Source: Roseomonas sp. (GTDB taxonomy: Bacteria > Pseudomonadota > Alphaproteobacteria > Acetobacterales > Acetobacteraceae). From it: a DNA stretch of 64,000 nt. Of the stretch, positions 8,895 to 17,299 are shown piece after piece. The stretch is from contig JADCER010000012.1 of the NCBI GenBank assembly GCA_020249925.1, positions 186,001-250,000 on the forward strand, in the 5' to 3' direction. Numbering within the stretch: the first letter of the stretch is position 1; every line of letters starts with the position of its first letter. The notes below the pieces were generated by a model. The model saw only the letters and a program-made list of their open reading frames with translations. It did no database searches and was not told where the DNA came from. A program made the translations under genes and the position numbers.

Positions 8895-10259
8895 TCAGTT
8901 CATCACGCTTGGCAACCAAAGTGCTAGGCCAGGGAATATCAGGAGTAGCACGACAGCCAAGAGATACATGGCGAGGAAGGGCATGACTCCAGCAAAAACA
9001 TCCGTAATCGGGCCAGCGCGTTTTCGCATGCCTTGCAGGACATACATCACCGTTCCATCAGGTGGGCTTATTTGTGCGATTTCCACCAGCATGGTGACGA
9101 TAACGCCAAACCAGATCGGGTCATAGCCAAGCGCGGTGACGATGGGGAAGACGACCGGCACGGTGGTGATGATCATGGAAAAGCCTTCCATGAAAGTCCC
9201 CAGCGCGACGTAAAGCGCGATAATGCACAGCATAATGGCCCAGGGCGGGATCGGCAGGCCAGAGATCATGCCGGCGAGTGCTTGCGGCACATTGATCAGC
9301 GTCAGGATATAGTTCAGCAAATAAGCGCCAAACAGGATCAATCCAAGCAGTGCCGTATTGCGCGCTGTTGCCTCGGCCGAGGCGTTCAGCATGCGGAGCG
9401 TCAGCTTGCCTTCAAGTGCCGCAAAAAGCGCAGCGCCAACAACACCAAGCGCCGCCGCTTCCGTCGGTGTGGCAAAACCGCCATAGATCGAGCCCAGCAC
9501 CAATAGAATCAGCAGGACCGTCGGCACAAGATCAACCAAAGCACGGAGTTTCATGGCCAGCGGCAGTTTGGCCGGCTTTTCCATGGGGTGGGTCAGGCCA
9601 TGCGCCAGAATCACGAGAAGAAAGAGGCCGGTAACGAGCAAGGCTGGAATAATGGCCGCAATATACAGTGCGCCGACCGAGGTTTCTGTAATCAGCCCAT
9701 AGATGATGAAGGTAATGCCAGGCGGAATGAGATTGCCGAGCGCGCCGCCGGCAGCGAGCGAGCCCAGCACCATGCGTTGGCTATATTTCGTATCCTGGAA
9801 ATAGGGCAGCGCCACTGAACCCATGGTGGCGGCGGTCGCGACAGAGCTGCCAGAGATGGCAGAAAACACCGCGCAGGAAACGATATTCGTGTGCAGCAGG
9901 CCGCCGGGCATACGATTGAGCCAAACATTCAGCGCGCGATAGAGCCGATCAGAAAGGCCAGCACGCAACAAAATCTCGCCCATCAGGAGGAATAGCGGCA
10001 CCGCCACCAGAACGAAATTCGAAGACGGCCCCCAAAGCGTTTGCCCCATGAAGGCCCACCAGGGCCTGTCGGAAAACAAAAAGCCAATGAGCACGCCAAG
10101 AATGCCGAGTACGGCGGCAATGTAGACGCCTGAGCCGAAAAACAGCACAAAGATGCCGACCAGCATCAGGATTTCAGCGATGGGCAGGGCCTCGGTACCC
10201 GTGGCGGCGGCAAAAATCGTGACACCCAAAAGCCCGAGCAGGAAAATAATCGCGATCAT
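8895..10259 (-). CDS. TRAP transporter large permease (DctM-type)
   Basis: 454-residue inner-membrane subunit of a TRAP uptake system, driven by an ion gradient. Seen: about 12 hydrophobic segments, a FVLVAVPLFLLMGEIL segment, the family block CAVFSAISGSSVATAATMG, GALGNLIPPG, and GFATPTEAAALGVVGA. Length is normal for DctM. Its ATG overlaps the small-permease stop by 4 nt; the hydantoinase A gene begins at or just after its end. Together with the two upstream TRAP genes this forms a complete P-Q-M importer inside the hydantoinase operon, which makes the hydantoinase substrate the best guess for its cargo. DctM-type permeases usually carry carboxylates or other small anions; the cargo here is inferred from context only. 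Confidence 0.95.
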   Translation of the reverse strand: MIAIIFLLGLLGVTIFAAATGTEALPIAEILMLVGIFVLFFGSGVYIAAVLGILGVLIGFLFSDRPWWAFMGQTLWGPSSNFVLVAVPLFLLMGEILLRAGLSDRLYRALNVWLNRMPGGLLHTNIVSCAVFSAISGSSVATAATMGSVALPYFQDTKYSQRMVLGSLAAGGALGNLIPPGITFIIYGLITETSVGALYIAAIIPALLVTGLFLLVILAHGLTHPMEKPAKLPLAMKLRALVDLVPTVLLILLVLGSIYGGFATPTEAAALGVVGAALFAALEGKLTLRMLNASAEATARNTALLGLILFGAYLLNYILTLINVPQALAGMISGLPIPPWAIMLCIIALYVALGTFMEGFSMIITTVPVVFPIVTALGYDPIWFGVIVTMLVEIAQISPPDGTVMYVLQGMRKRAGPITDVFAGVMPFLAMYLLAVVLLLIFPGLALWLPSVMN

Positions 10260-10897
10260 GGCTTGGGCCCCGGTGCCTCATGCGCCATCGCGACTGCTTC
10301 AAGGGCTTCTTCAGTTTCGTCCTTCAGGGTACGGGAACCGAGCAGGCTATCCAGAGCCTCAGGCTCGCCCGCCAGGATTGAAAGGCTTGCTTCCAGCATC
10401 AGCACCAGTGCCATGACGGCGAAGCTGATGATGCCGAAAGCCCAAATGCCTTGCGGCCAGATCATTTCAATGCGTAGTGCTGAATTGTCATGCGCGTTGA
10501 ACAGCGCGCTTTCATCCACCAATTCAAGCGCAGCCCAAGCAAAGAAGATACCGAGGCCCAAAAGTAGCGACAGGGAAAAAAGATGCAACCAGGCGCGCAG
10601 ACCAAGCGGCAGGCGCATCATGAAAACATCCACGCGTATATGTGCGCGCCGCGCCAGCGTGTGCGCCAAGGCCCAGGCAATGCCGCCCGCCAGCATATAG
10701 CCGGTCACTTCCACCGTGGCCTTGGAGGAAAAACCAAAAAAACTCCGCGCCACAACATCGAAGGTAATGAAACAGGCGCAGAGAATGTAGTTCCAGCCAG
10801 CGATATGCGCCATCACGGCTGCCAGCGCAGCAACCCAGATCCTGAGTCGCCGCGCCGCATGCAGCCATGCGGGGGCCGTACTGGTGCGGTTATTCAT
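10256..10897 (-). CDS. TRAP transporter small permease (DctQ-type)
   Basis: 213-residue membrane subunit with four main hydrophobic segments, as in DctQ (YILCACFITFDVVARSFFG, GYMLAGGIAWALAHTL, LHLFSLSLLLGLGIFFAW, and a final segment near 150-170). The block FDVVARSFFGFSSKATVEVTG matches the DctQ pattern of a conserved Arg-Phe followed by an acidic residue. ATG 10897 overlaps the receptor stop codon by 4 nt (ATGA), better than longer starts. The C-terminal tail of about 40 residues (EAEALD... to GPKP) is acidic and longer than usual, with no known role. It should form the membrane complex with the large permease. Confidence 0.92.
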   Translation of the reverse strand: MNNRTSTAPAWLHAARRLRIWVAALAAVMAHIAGWNYILCACFITFDVVARSFFGFSSKATVEVTGYMLAGGIAWALAHTLARRAHIRVDVFMMRLPLGLRAWLHLFSLSLLLGLGIFFAWAALELVDESALFNAHDNSALRIEMIWPQGIWAFGIISFAVMALVLMLEASLSILAGEPEALDSLLGSRTLKDETEEALEAVAMAHEAPGPKP

Positions 10898-11964
10898 CCG
10901 CCGAAGCGCACACCGCTGATGGGCGCGATCACGTCGTTGTAGACTTCGCCACACCGCGCACCGCAGCGCCGCACCCAGCCCGGCAGGACGGTGGTGCGGA
11001 AAATCTCCCTCGCCTGGGCCTTGTCGGCGGCGGAAGCTGTCACTTCCGTCATGGGGCGGGCGGCAAGATTATGAATGCTGCAACCGGCGGTGCGGCCGAT
11101 ATTGCAATCAATACCATCGCGCGTGGCAGCAAGCCCAAGGGCCCATTGCTGATTACTCACTTCCTTCATGGTCGCTTCCATGAAATCGCGCACGGCGGGT
11201 TCCAGACGGTTCCACCAGTTCAGATTGACAAGATAGCCCGCAACCGCCCAGGAAACCGGCAGGTCAGAGATATGCGTGGAAACCTCCGGCCAGCGCGCAG
11301 CAGCGCCAGATCCTGTGCCGGTAATGGCACAATCCACGACGCCGCGTTCCAGCGCGGAATAGACTTCAGGGAAGCCGATGCTGACTGGCTGCGCACCAAG
11401 CGCGGTGAAGAAATCCACCAGTGAATTGCCGAAAGTGCGAATGCGCCGGCCACGCAAATCATTCAGGCTGGTAAAAGCCGCGCGGCAAAAGACCACCTGC
11501 GCGGGGAAGGGATACATCGCAACCAGCCGCGCACCAAAACGCTCCAAATCTCGATTGGCGACGGGCAGCACCGCTTCGGCGATGCGTCGTGCGTCATTGA
11601 TGTCTGGTGCAAGCCCCGCAAGGTCAATGCCATCCAGAATGGGCACATCGCCCGAGAGCGTGGTGAGCGTGCCGGCGCCGATTTCTACCTGGCCCGCCCG
11701 CACGAGGCGGACGATTTCCGTACCCGCGAGATTGCGCTCCGCATGCGTCGAAAGCTGGACCTGCACGCGCCCATTGCTGCGAGCCGCCGTGCCATCGCGT
11801 AGCACCGGAATATCCACGCGCGTATACTGGGGCTGGGTCGGTAGCGGCTGTGTCACTGCCGAAATGCGGATCGGGGCGCCGGCCGGAAGGGTTGGCAATT
11901 GTGCCGCAGCGGAAAAGACAATGCCGGTCGCCAAGGCGGCACCGGCGAGGAGATGTTTCAGCAT
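10894..11964 (-). CDS. TRAP transporter solute-binding protein (DctP-type)
   Basis: 356-residue periplasmic receptor. N-terminal signal peptide MLKHLLAGAALATGIVFSAAA with a likely cut near residue 21. Seen: DctP blocks around VGAGTLTTLSGDVP, the LNDLRGRRIRTFG motif with the conserved Arg expected to bind a substrate carboxylate, and EVYSALERGVVDCAITG. Several cysteines (for example in DCNIGRTAGC and RRCGARC) could form disulfides in the periplasm, an unusual number for this family. GGAGG sits before ATG 11964. It is 69 bp from the preceding deacetylase, the largest gap in the minus-strand run, so an internal promoter could lie at 11965-12033. Cargo is probably a carboxylate linked to the hydantoinase pathway. 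Confidence 0.93.
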   Translation of the reverse strand: MLKHLLAGAALATGIVFSAAAQLPTLPAGAPIRISAVTQPLPTQPQYTRVDIPVLRDGTAARSNGRVQVQLSTHAERNLAGTEIVRLVRAGQVEIGAGTLTTLSGDVPILDGIDLAGLAPDINDARRIAEAVLPVANRDLERFGARLVAMYPFPAQVVFCRAAFTSLNDLRGRRIRTFGNSLVDFFTALGAQPVSIGFPEVYSALERGVVDCAITGTGSGAAARWPEVSTHISDLPVSWAVAGYLVNLNWWNRLEPAVRDFMEATMKEVSNQQWALGLAATRDGIDCNIGRTAGCSIHNLAARPMTEVTASAADKAQAREIFRTTVLPGWVRRCGARCGEVYNDVIAPISGVRFGG

Positions 11965-12033
11965 CGTGAAGTCCTCCGTGGTTGGTTATTGAGGTCAGTT
12001 CATCATGTTCACGTCATTACGTCGAGGGGGCGT

Positions 12034-12945
12034 TCATGACCTTGCCGGATGCACCGCCATCCAATGCCGCGCGATATCGACGCGGCGGGTGATCCAGACA
12101 TCGCGCTTTACCGCCATATAATCCAGCAGTTTTTGCAGCGCGACAGCGCGCGCCGGGTGGCCAATAAGGCGCATATGCAGCCCGACCGACATCATCTTGG
12201 GCTGACCCTTGCGACCTTCTTCATAAAGCATGTCGAAAGCATCGCGGATATAGGAAAACCACTGATCCGATGTGCCCATCCAGCCGGCAAATTTTCCGTC
12301 ATTATTCGTGAGCGAATAGGGCACGATAAGATGCGGCTTGCCATTCACGCGCGTCCAGATCGGCAATTCATCGCCGTAATAATCGCTGTCATACAAAAAC
12401 CCGCCTTCTTCCACGACCAGCCGGCGCGTATTCACGGAAGGTCCATAGCGGCAATACCAGCCATCGGGCCGATGCCCGACGGTTTTTTGCTGGCTGTCAA
12501 TCGCTTTGCGAATGTGATCGCGTTCTTCTTCTTCCGATAGCTCAAAATGCTTGACCCAGCGCCAACCATGGGAACAGACATCATAGCCCGCAGCCTTGAT
12601 GGCGGCGGCGGCTTCCGGGTTACGTTCCAGCGCCAGCGCGCAGCCGAAAATCGTCACCGGTATGTTGCGTTCCTGAAACAAGCGATGCAGGCGCCAAAAA
12701 CCAACGCGGCTGCCATATTCAAACATGCCCTCAGCTGCCAGATCGCGGCCGGATTTTACCTGATTGAGGCCATGCGCTTCGGTCAGCCCGTTTTCCGTGA
12801 CGCCATCGCCAAGTTCAAAGGAAGGCTCACTGCCTTCTTCATAATTGATGACGAAATTGACGGCGATCTTCGCGCCACCAGGCCATTGCGGATCGGGTGG
12901 ATTGGCGCCGTAGCCAATGAAATCCCGTGTGACTTGATGGGTCAT
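12034..12945 (-). CDS. Polysaccharide deacetylase family protein, PuuE/allantoinase-like (copy 2)
   Basis: 303 residues, start ATG 12945 with AAGGAA upstream. Closely follows the PuuE pattern: RDFIGYGANPPDPQWPGGA at the N-terminus, INYEEGSE (33-40), FEYGSRVGFWRL (76-86), CSHGWRW (124-130). PuuE of Pseudomonas opens allantoin to allantoate without a metal; members of this subgroup also include chitooligosaccharide-unrelated amidases, so the substrate stays open. It starts 14 bp after the Mo-hydroxylase stop. A more divergent copy ends the same operon at 1874-2767. Having one copy on each side of hydantoinase A/B hints at two sequential ring or amide openings. That ordering is inference. Confidence 0.88.
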   Translation of the reverse strand: MTHQVTRDFIGYGANPPDPQWPGGAKIAVNFVINYEEGSEPSFELGDGVTENGLTEAHGLNQVKSGRDLAAEGMFEYGSRVGFWRLHRLFQERNIPVTIFGCALALERNPEAAAAIKAAGYDVCSHGWRWVKHFELSEEEERDHIRKAIDSQQKTVGHRPDGWYCRYGPSVNTRRLVVEEGGFLYDSDYYGDELPIWTRVNGKPHLIVPYSLTNNDGKFAGWMGTSDQWFSYIRDAFDMLYEEGRKGQPKMMSVGLHMRLIGHPARAVALQKLLDYMAVKRDVWITRRVDIARHWMAVHPARS

Positions 12946-12959
12946 GGAGTCAATTCCTT

Positions 12960-15260
12960 TTAGATGGAGGCGGCGTTCTGCAGGGCACGCCAAATTTTCT
13001 CAGGGGTCGCTGGCATATCGGGTGTGGCCGCGCCGCGTTGCGCTAGCGCATCGGCAATGGCGTTCATCACGGTCTGTGGCGCAGCTATGGCGCCAGCCTG
13101 GCCGGAGCCCTTGACGCCCAGCGGATTGGCGCTGGTGGCCGTGCCTTCCAGCACCACTTCAATCGCCGGCACATCATCCGCGCGCGGCAGCGCGTAATCC
13201 ATGAGGGAACCGGTCAGCAATTGGCCTGACTCGCGGTCATAAATGATGTTCTCCAGCATGGCCTGACCAATACCCTGCACCAGCCCACCCTGTACCTGCC
13301 CTTGCGTGAGCCGCGGATTCACGAGACGCCCATAATCATCCACCGCGACATAGCGCGTGAGGCGCACATGGCCGGTCTCAGGATCAATCTCCAGCTCCGC
13401 GGCTTGGCAACCATTGGGAAAGGTCACGAGGTCAGAGGTATTGTGGCCAGAAGCGGTAAGCCCGGGTGTGATGCCTTCCGGCAAGCTGGCTGAATCTTCT
13501 GCGGCACGCGCGATTTCCGCCAGGGTGATGAAGCGCTTTCCATCCGGCAGTGCAAAGCGTGCATCAGCAAAAGAAAGCGCGGCGGGATCGGCTTGCAGCA
13601 AATGCGCGGCAATCAGGCGTGCCTTTTCCATCAACGCATCAAGCGCCAGCACCAGCGCACCACCGCCAAGATGCAGAGACCGTGCGCCGCCATGGCCATT
13701 GCCATTGGGCAGCAAATCCGTATCGGCCTGCTGCAGGCGTACTTCCGCCGGCGTCATACCAAGCCGGTCGGCGACGATTTGCGCATAGCTGGTTTCATGG
13801 CCCTGCCCGTTATTATGCGTGCCAATTGCCGCTTGCGCCTGACCTGAAGCGTCAACCGAAACCGATGCCCATTCACCCGGCGCACCGCGCGCGGTTTCCA
13901 GAAAACAGGCAAGGCCGCGGCCAAGCAGCATGCCGCGCCGCGCCGCTTCCTCGCGCCGCGCAGTAAAACCTGCTGCATCAGAAGCCTTGTCCAACACAGC
14001 AAGATTGGCAGCAAAACGCCCACCATCCACCGCCATGCCCATGGCCGTCCGATGCGGTGCATTGGGCAGCATATTCATCGCGCGCAAGGCTGATGGATCG
14101 CGCCTCAATTGGCGCGCCGCAGCATCCACTAGCCTTTCGATGATGTAGTTCGCCTCTGGTTTGCCGGCACCGCGATAGGCGTCCACCGGCAGGCTATTGG
14201 TGAAGGCACCGCGTACTTCCAGATGCATGGCGGGAATGGCGTAAACGCCGCCCATGGCGGTGGAGAAAGCATTGGTCGGGCAATGCGGACCAACCGCGGA
14301 AAGATAGGCGCCCATATCGGCGATGCTGCTGATCTCCAGGCCCAGGAAGCGGCCATCATCAGCCAGCGCTAATCTGGCCTTGGCGCGCAAATCGCGGCCA
14401 TGCACGGCGGCGGCGAATTCCTCGCTTGGTTCAGCCTGCCAGGCAATGGCGCGGCCCAGCCTTCGCGCGGCCCAAAGCGCCAGCACATATTCCGGGAAGA
14501 GGAAATTCTTGGCGCCAAAACCACCGCCCACATCAGGGCATACCAGATGAAAATCCGCTTCGGGCAGGCGGAACACTGTCGCGAGCTGTCGGCGAATGCC
14601 ATGCACACCCATGCCGGTGAAAATCAGATCAAAGCGCCCATCATCAAAACGCGCCAGCGCGGCGCGGGGTTCAATCGGCACGGCATGAACGCGGTTATTG
14701 AACAGATCAAGGCTGACAACATGATCCGCCTGCGCAAAGGCTGCATCGGTGGCAGCGCGATCACCTTTCAGGAAGCGAAACGCCTCATTAGCCGGTGCTT
14801 GTGGCCAGATTTGCGGCGCCTCAGCGCCAAGTGCGCTGGCGCCGTCAATTACGGCGGGCAGGGGGTCGTAGGTGACCTCAATCGCCTCCGCCGCATCACG
14901 CGCAGCGGCAGCGCTGGTAGCGATGATCAGGGCAACGGCCTCACCCAAATGCCGCACGCGATCCGTCGTCAGCACAGGTCGCGGGGGCACGATCATCGGC
15001 GCCACACTCGGGACCACTGCCGTGCAGGGCAAAGGCGCCAGATTATCCTCCGCCAGATCAGCGGCGGTGAAAACACCAATCACGCCGCGTATGGCGCGCG
15101 CTGCATCCACGTTGATGTCGCCCAACACCGCATGGGCATGGGGCGAGCGAAGTACCACGGCATGCAGCGCATCTGCGGGCAGCATATCCGCAACATAGCG
15201 CCCACGCCCCGTCAGAAACCGCGCATCTTCCAACCTGGCGATGGATTTTCCGCTGAACAT
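12960..15260 (-). CDS. Xanthine dehydrogenase/CoxL-family molybdopterin-binding subunit, Glu-to-Gln at active site
   Basis: 766-residue large subunit of a molybdenum hydroxylase. Seen: the N-terminal a/b-hammerhead start (GKSIARLEDARFLTGRGRYVADM), PDVGGGFGAKN, AYRGAGKPEANYIIERLVDAAARQL, GTHNNGQGHETSYAQIVADRLG, and GVKGSGQAG near the C-terminus. The last block is normally GVKGxGEAG, whose Glu is the catalytic base next to Mo; here the codon is CAG, Gln721 (plus-strand ctg at 13098-13100). No FAD subunit and no [2Fe-2S] subunit lie anywhere in the window. ATG 15260 shares one base with the upstream stop (TGATG). It may pair with subunits encoded elsewhere, or be a divergent or non-hydroxylating relative. 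The Gln is certain in the sequence; its effect is inference. Confidence 0.9.
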   Translation of the reverse strand: MFSGKSIARLEDARFLTGRGRYVADMLPADALHAVVLRSPHAHAVLGDINVDAARAIRGVIGVFTAADLAEDNLAPLPCTAVVPSVAPMIVPPRPVLTTDRVRHLGEAVALIIATSAAAARDAAEAIEVTYDPLPAVIDGASALGAEAPQIWPQAPANEAFRFLKGDRAATDAAFAQADHVVSLDLFNNRVHAVPIEPRAALARFDDGRFDLIFTGMGVHGIRRQLATVFRLPEADFHLVCPDVGGGFGAKNFLFPEYVLALWAARRLGRAIAWQAEPSEEFAAAVHGRDLRAKARLALADDGRFLGLEISSIADMGAYLSAVGPHCPTNAFSTAMGGVYAIPAMHLEVRGAFTNSLPVDAYRGAGKPEANYIIERLVDAAARQLRRDPSALRAMNMLPNAPHRTAMGMAVDGGRFAANLAVLDKASDAAGFTARREEAARRGMLLGRGLACFLETARGAPGEWASVSVDASGQAQAAIGTHNNGQGHETSYAQIVADRLGMTPAEVRLQQADTDLLPNGNGHGGARSLHLGGGALVLALDALMEKARLIAAHLLQADPAALSFADARFALPDGKRFITLAEIARAAEDSASLPEGITPGLTASGHNTSDLVTFPNGCQAAELEIDPETGHVRLTRYVAVDDYGRLVNPRLTQGQVQGGLVQGIGQAMLENIIYDRESGQLLTGSLMDYALPRADDVPAIEVVLEGTATSANPLGVKGSGQAGAIAAPQTVMNAIADALAQRGAATPDMPATPEKIWRALQNAASI

Positions 15261-15868
15261 CAAGCGCCTTTGCTCAGGCGCTTGGCGACGAATTCAAGCC
15301 TGTCCTGGCCCCAGAACATATCCTCACCAATCACATAGCATGGCGCACCGAAGACACCGCGTTCCAGCGCCGCAGCGGTATCTGCCTTGCGCTGTTCCAG
15401 CCAGCGCGGGTCTTCCGCCAGACGCAGCAGCGCATCCGCATCCAGGCCGCAATCGCGGATCAGTGCGGCGAGGGTTTCCTTGTCACCCGTATCCTGTTCT
15501 TCCTGCCAAAGCGCCTTCAGGATGCGATGCGCCAAGCGAATGGCCGGGGCATGGCCCTGGGTTTCGCGCAGCGCAATTACCGCCGCCGCGCCCGGCAATT
15601 CATTGGCCGGGGAATGCTTGGGATGAATATTGATGGGAATTCCAAGCGCATCACGCCAGCGCTGCAATTCCTGCAAGCGATAGGCCTGGCGCTGCGGCGA
15701 ACGTTTGGGCAGCGGCAAGCCGCCGGAACCCGCGAAGATGGTGCCGAAATCCACCGGCCAGATGCGCAGTTCCGCCCCATGCTGTGCCGCGAGGGCTTCA
15801 ATACGCGCCGCGCCCAGATGGGTCCAGGGTGAATTGAGCGAAACGTAATAGTCAATCAACATGGCCAT
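15260..15868 (-). CDS. 2-hydroxychromene-2-carboxylate isomerase family (DsbA-like, GST-kappa type)
   Basis: 202-residue thioredoxin-fold protein of the HCCA isomerase/DsbA branch. Seen: IDYYVSLNSPWTHLGAARIEAL at the N-terminus, with Ser-Pro-Trp at the place of the DsbA CxxC (family catalytic Ser), WPVDFG, and GVFGAPCYVIGEDMFWGQDRLEFV with the cis-Pro loop, as in HCCA isomerases. Starts at ATG 15868 with GAGGAA upstream, 9 bp after CoA-transferase B, and ends touching the Mo-hydroxylase start. In naphthalene pathways the enzyme isomerises a ring-cleavage product with glutathione. Here a similar glutathione-dependent isomerisation in aromatic or heterocycle breakdown is possible but unproven. 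Confidence 0.88.
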   Translation of the reverse strand: MAMLIDYYVSLNSPWTHLGAARIEALAAQHGAELRIWPVDFGTIFAGSGGLPLPKRSPQRQAYRLQELQRWRDALGIPINIHPKHSPANELPGAAAVIALRETQGHAPAIRLAHRILKALWQEEQDTGDKETLAALIRDCGLDADALLRLAEDPRWLEQRKADTAAALERGVFGAPCYVIGEDMFWGQDRLEFVAKRLSKGA

Positions 15869-15877
15869 GGTGTTTCC

Positions 15878-16507
15878 TCACGCGATGATGGGGCAGGCGG
15901 TGGCAGCGCGTACTTCTTCCAGCGTCACGCCGGGGGCAAGATCACGCAAGGCGAAGCCCTCACCCATCGGCGCGAATAAGCCGAGATCGGTCACCACCAG
16001 CGTCACGACGCCGGCAGCAGTGATCGGCAAGCTGCAACGCGGCAGAAGGCGCGAAGTGCCATCACGCGTGCGATGTTCCAGCATGATAAAGACGCGCTGT
16101 GCGGAGGCCGCCAAATCCATCGCACCGCCAATGCCGCCACCCTTGGCGCCCTTCAGCTTCCAATTGGCGAAATCACCATTGGCTGACACTTCATAGGCGC
16201 CCATCACCGTCACATCCATCCGCCCGCCGCGGATCAGCGCGAAGCTATCGGCGTGATGCACAATGGAAGCGCCGGGGTTCAGCACCACATTCTGCCCACC
16301 CGCATTGACCAGATTGAGGTCTTCCGTGCCCGGCGCGCAGACAGCGCCATAACCGATCACGCCATTTTCAGCATGGAAGATGATATCGCGATCACCCATG
16401 GGCACATCGGCAATCATGGTCGGCATGCCGACACCAAGATTGACCACCCAGCCATCCTGAAATTCGCGCACCAGCCTTTCGGCCATTTGCATGCGTGTCC
16501 AGCTCAT
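15878..16507 (-). CDS. CoA-transferase family I, subunit B
   Basis: 209 residues. Beta subunit of a 3-oxoacid/acyl CoA-transferase (SCOT/Pca/Ato type) that moves CoA between carboxylates. Seen: WVVNLGVGMPTMIADVP (20-36) and HAENGVIGYGA, where Glu47 matches the catalytic glutamate that forms the glutamyl-CoA thioester; then the NAGGQNV and MDVTVMGAYEVSANGDFANWKLKG blocks. ATG 16507 overlaps the subunit A stop by 4 nt (ATGA), which decides the start. It would activate an acid product of the pathway for beta-oxidation-like breakdown. The acyl substrate (oxoadipate, acetoacetate or other) cannot be told apart here. Confidence 0.94.
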   Translation of the reverse strand: MSWTRMQMAERLVREFQDGWVVNLGVGMPTMIADVPMGDRDIIFHAENGVIGYGAVCAPGTEDLNLVNAGGQNVVLNPGASIVHHADSFALIRGGRMDVTVMGAYEVSANGDFANWKLKGAKGGGIGGAMDLAASAQRVFIMLEHRTRDGTSRLLPRCSLPITAAGVVTLVVTDLGLFAPMGEGFALRDLAPGVTLEEVRAATACPIIA

Positions 16508-17238
16508 CTCGCGGCCTCCCGCTTGCGGGTCCAAAGCCCCATGGGGGCAGGTGGCACGCGGATCAGCCGATGCACCACAAGGCCAGGGGTATGCACATCA
16601 TCGGCATCTATCGCGCCTGCGGGCAGGATATCTTCTTCCACTTCCACAATGGTGGTTTTGGCCGCCATTGCCATCAGCGGATTGAAATTGCGCTGGCTGC
16701 GATGGAAGCGAAGGTTACCGGCCGCATCGGCGCGCGCAGCACGAATGAAAGCAAAATCCACCGGCAGCGCATATTCCAGCAAATAGCGCCGGCCATTGAT
16801 CTCTCGCGTTTCGCGCCCTTCAGCCAATTCAGTGCCAACCGCGGTTGGTGTGTAGAAGGCGGGAATGCCAGCACCGGCAGCGCGCAATCGCTCAGCCAGC
16901 GTGCCTTGCGGGACGATTTCAGCCTCCACCTCTCCGGATTCATAGTATTTGGTGAAGGGCAGCACATCGGAAGCGCGCGTCGCGGCGGTGAAGGAGCAGA
17001 TCACCTTGGCGACCTGGCCGTTTTCCACCAGCATGCCGATATCGGGCATGCGCGGCTTATGCGCGCCGCCTGTGGTATTGGCGATGCAGGTCAGGCGCTT
17101 GGCGCCGCGCCGCGCCAGGGCGGCAATCAGATTGTAAGGCGTGCCAGGTCCGGCAAAGCCGCCAATGGCAATCACCGCGCCGTCCGGAATATCCGCCACC
17201 GCCGCATCGAAATCCGGAAAGGTCTTGCTGCGTGCCAT
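16504..17238 (-). CDS. CoA-transferase family I, subunit A
   Basis: 244 residues from ATG 17238, chosen because AGGGG precedes it and the usual N-terminus (SKTFPDFDAAVADIPDGAVIAIGGFAGPGTP) starts here. The glycine-rich GGFAGPGTPYNLIAAL loop near 25-40 is the CoA-binding motif of alpha subunits. Further blocks GAGIPAFYTPTAVGTELAEG and GRRYLLEYALPVDFAFIRA are typical of subunit A. It lies 61 bp after the DMT-exporter gene and overlaps subunit B by 4 nt. The two subunits form a heterotetramer in the cytoplasm. With the isomerase-like and Mo-hydroxylase genes that follow, it suggests a ring-derived carboxylic acid as acceptor. Confidence 0.94.
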   Translation of the reverse strand: MARSKTFPDFDAAVADIPDGAVIAIGGFAGPGTPYNLIAALARRGAKRLTCIANTTGGAHKPRMPDIGMLVENGQVAKVICSFTAATRASDVLPFTKYYESGEVEAEIVPQGTLAERLRAAGAGIPAFYTPTAVGTELAEGRETREINGRRYLLEYALPVDFAFIRAARADAAGNLRFHRSQRNFNPLMAMAAKTTIVEVEEDILPAGAIDADDVHTPGLVVHRLIRVPPAPMGLWTRKREAAR

Positions 17239-17299
17239 GCGGTGCCCCTGTGATACCCTGCTTATGCTTCGCCGAAGTGGCGCCATTGGCAAGGGGGGT

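Noticed and set aside
11965-12033. Operator from ACGT repeats (ACGT-N4-ACGT) before the TRAP receptor
   Set aside because: Four-base self-complementary words recur by chance; no longer symmetry is seen.
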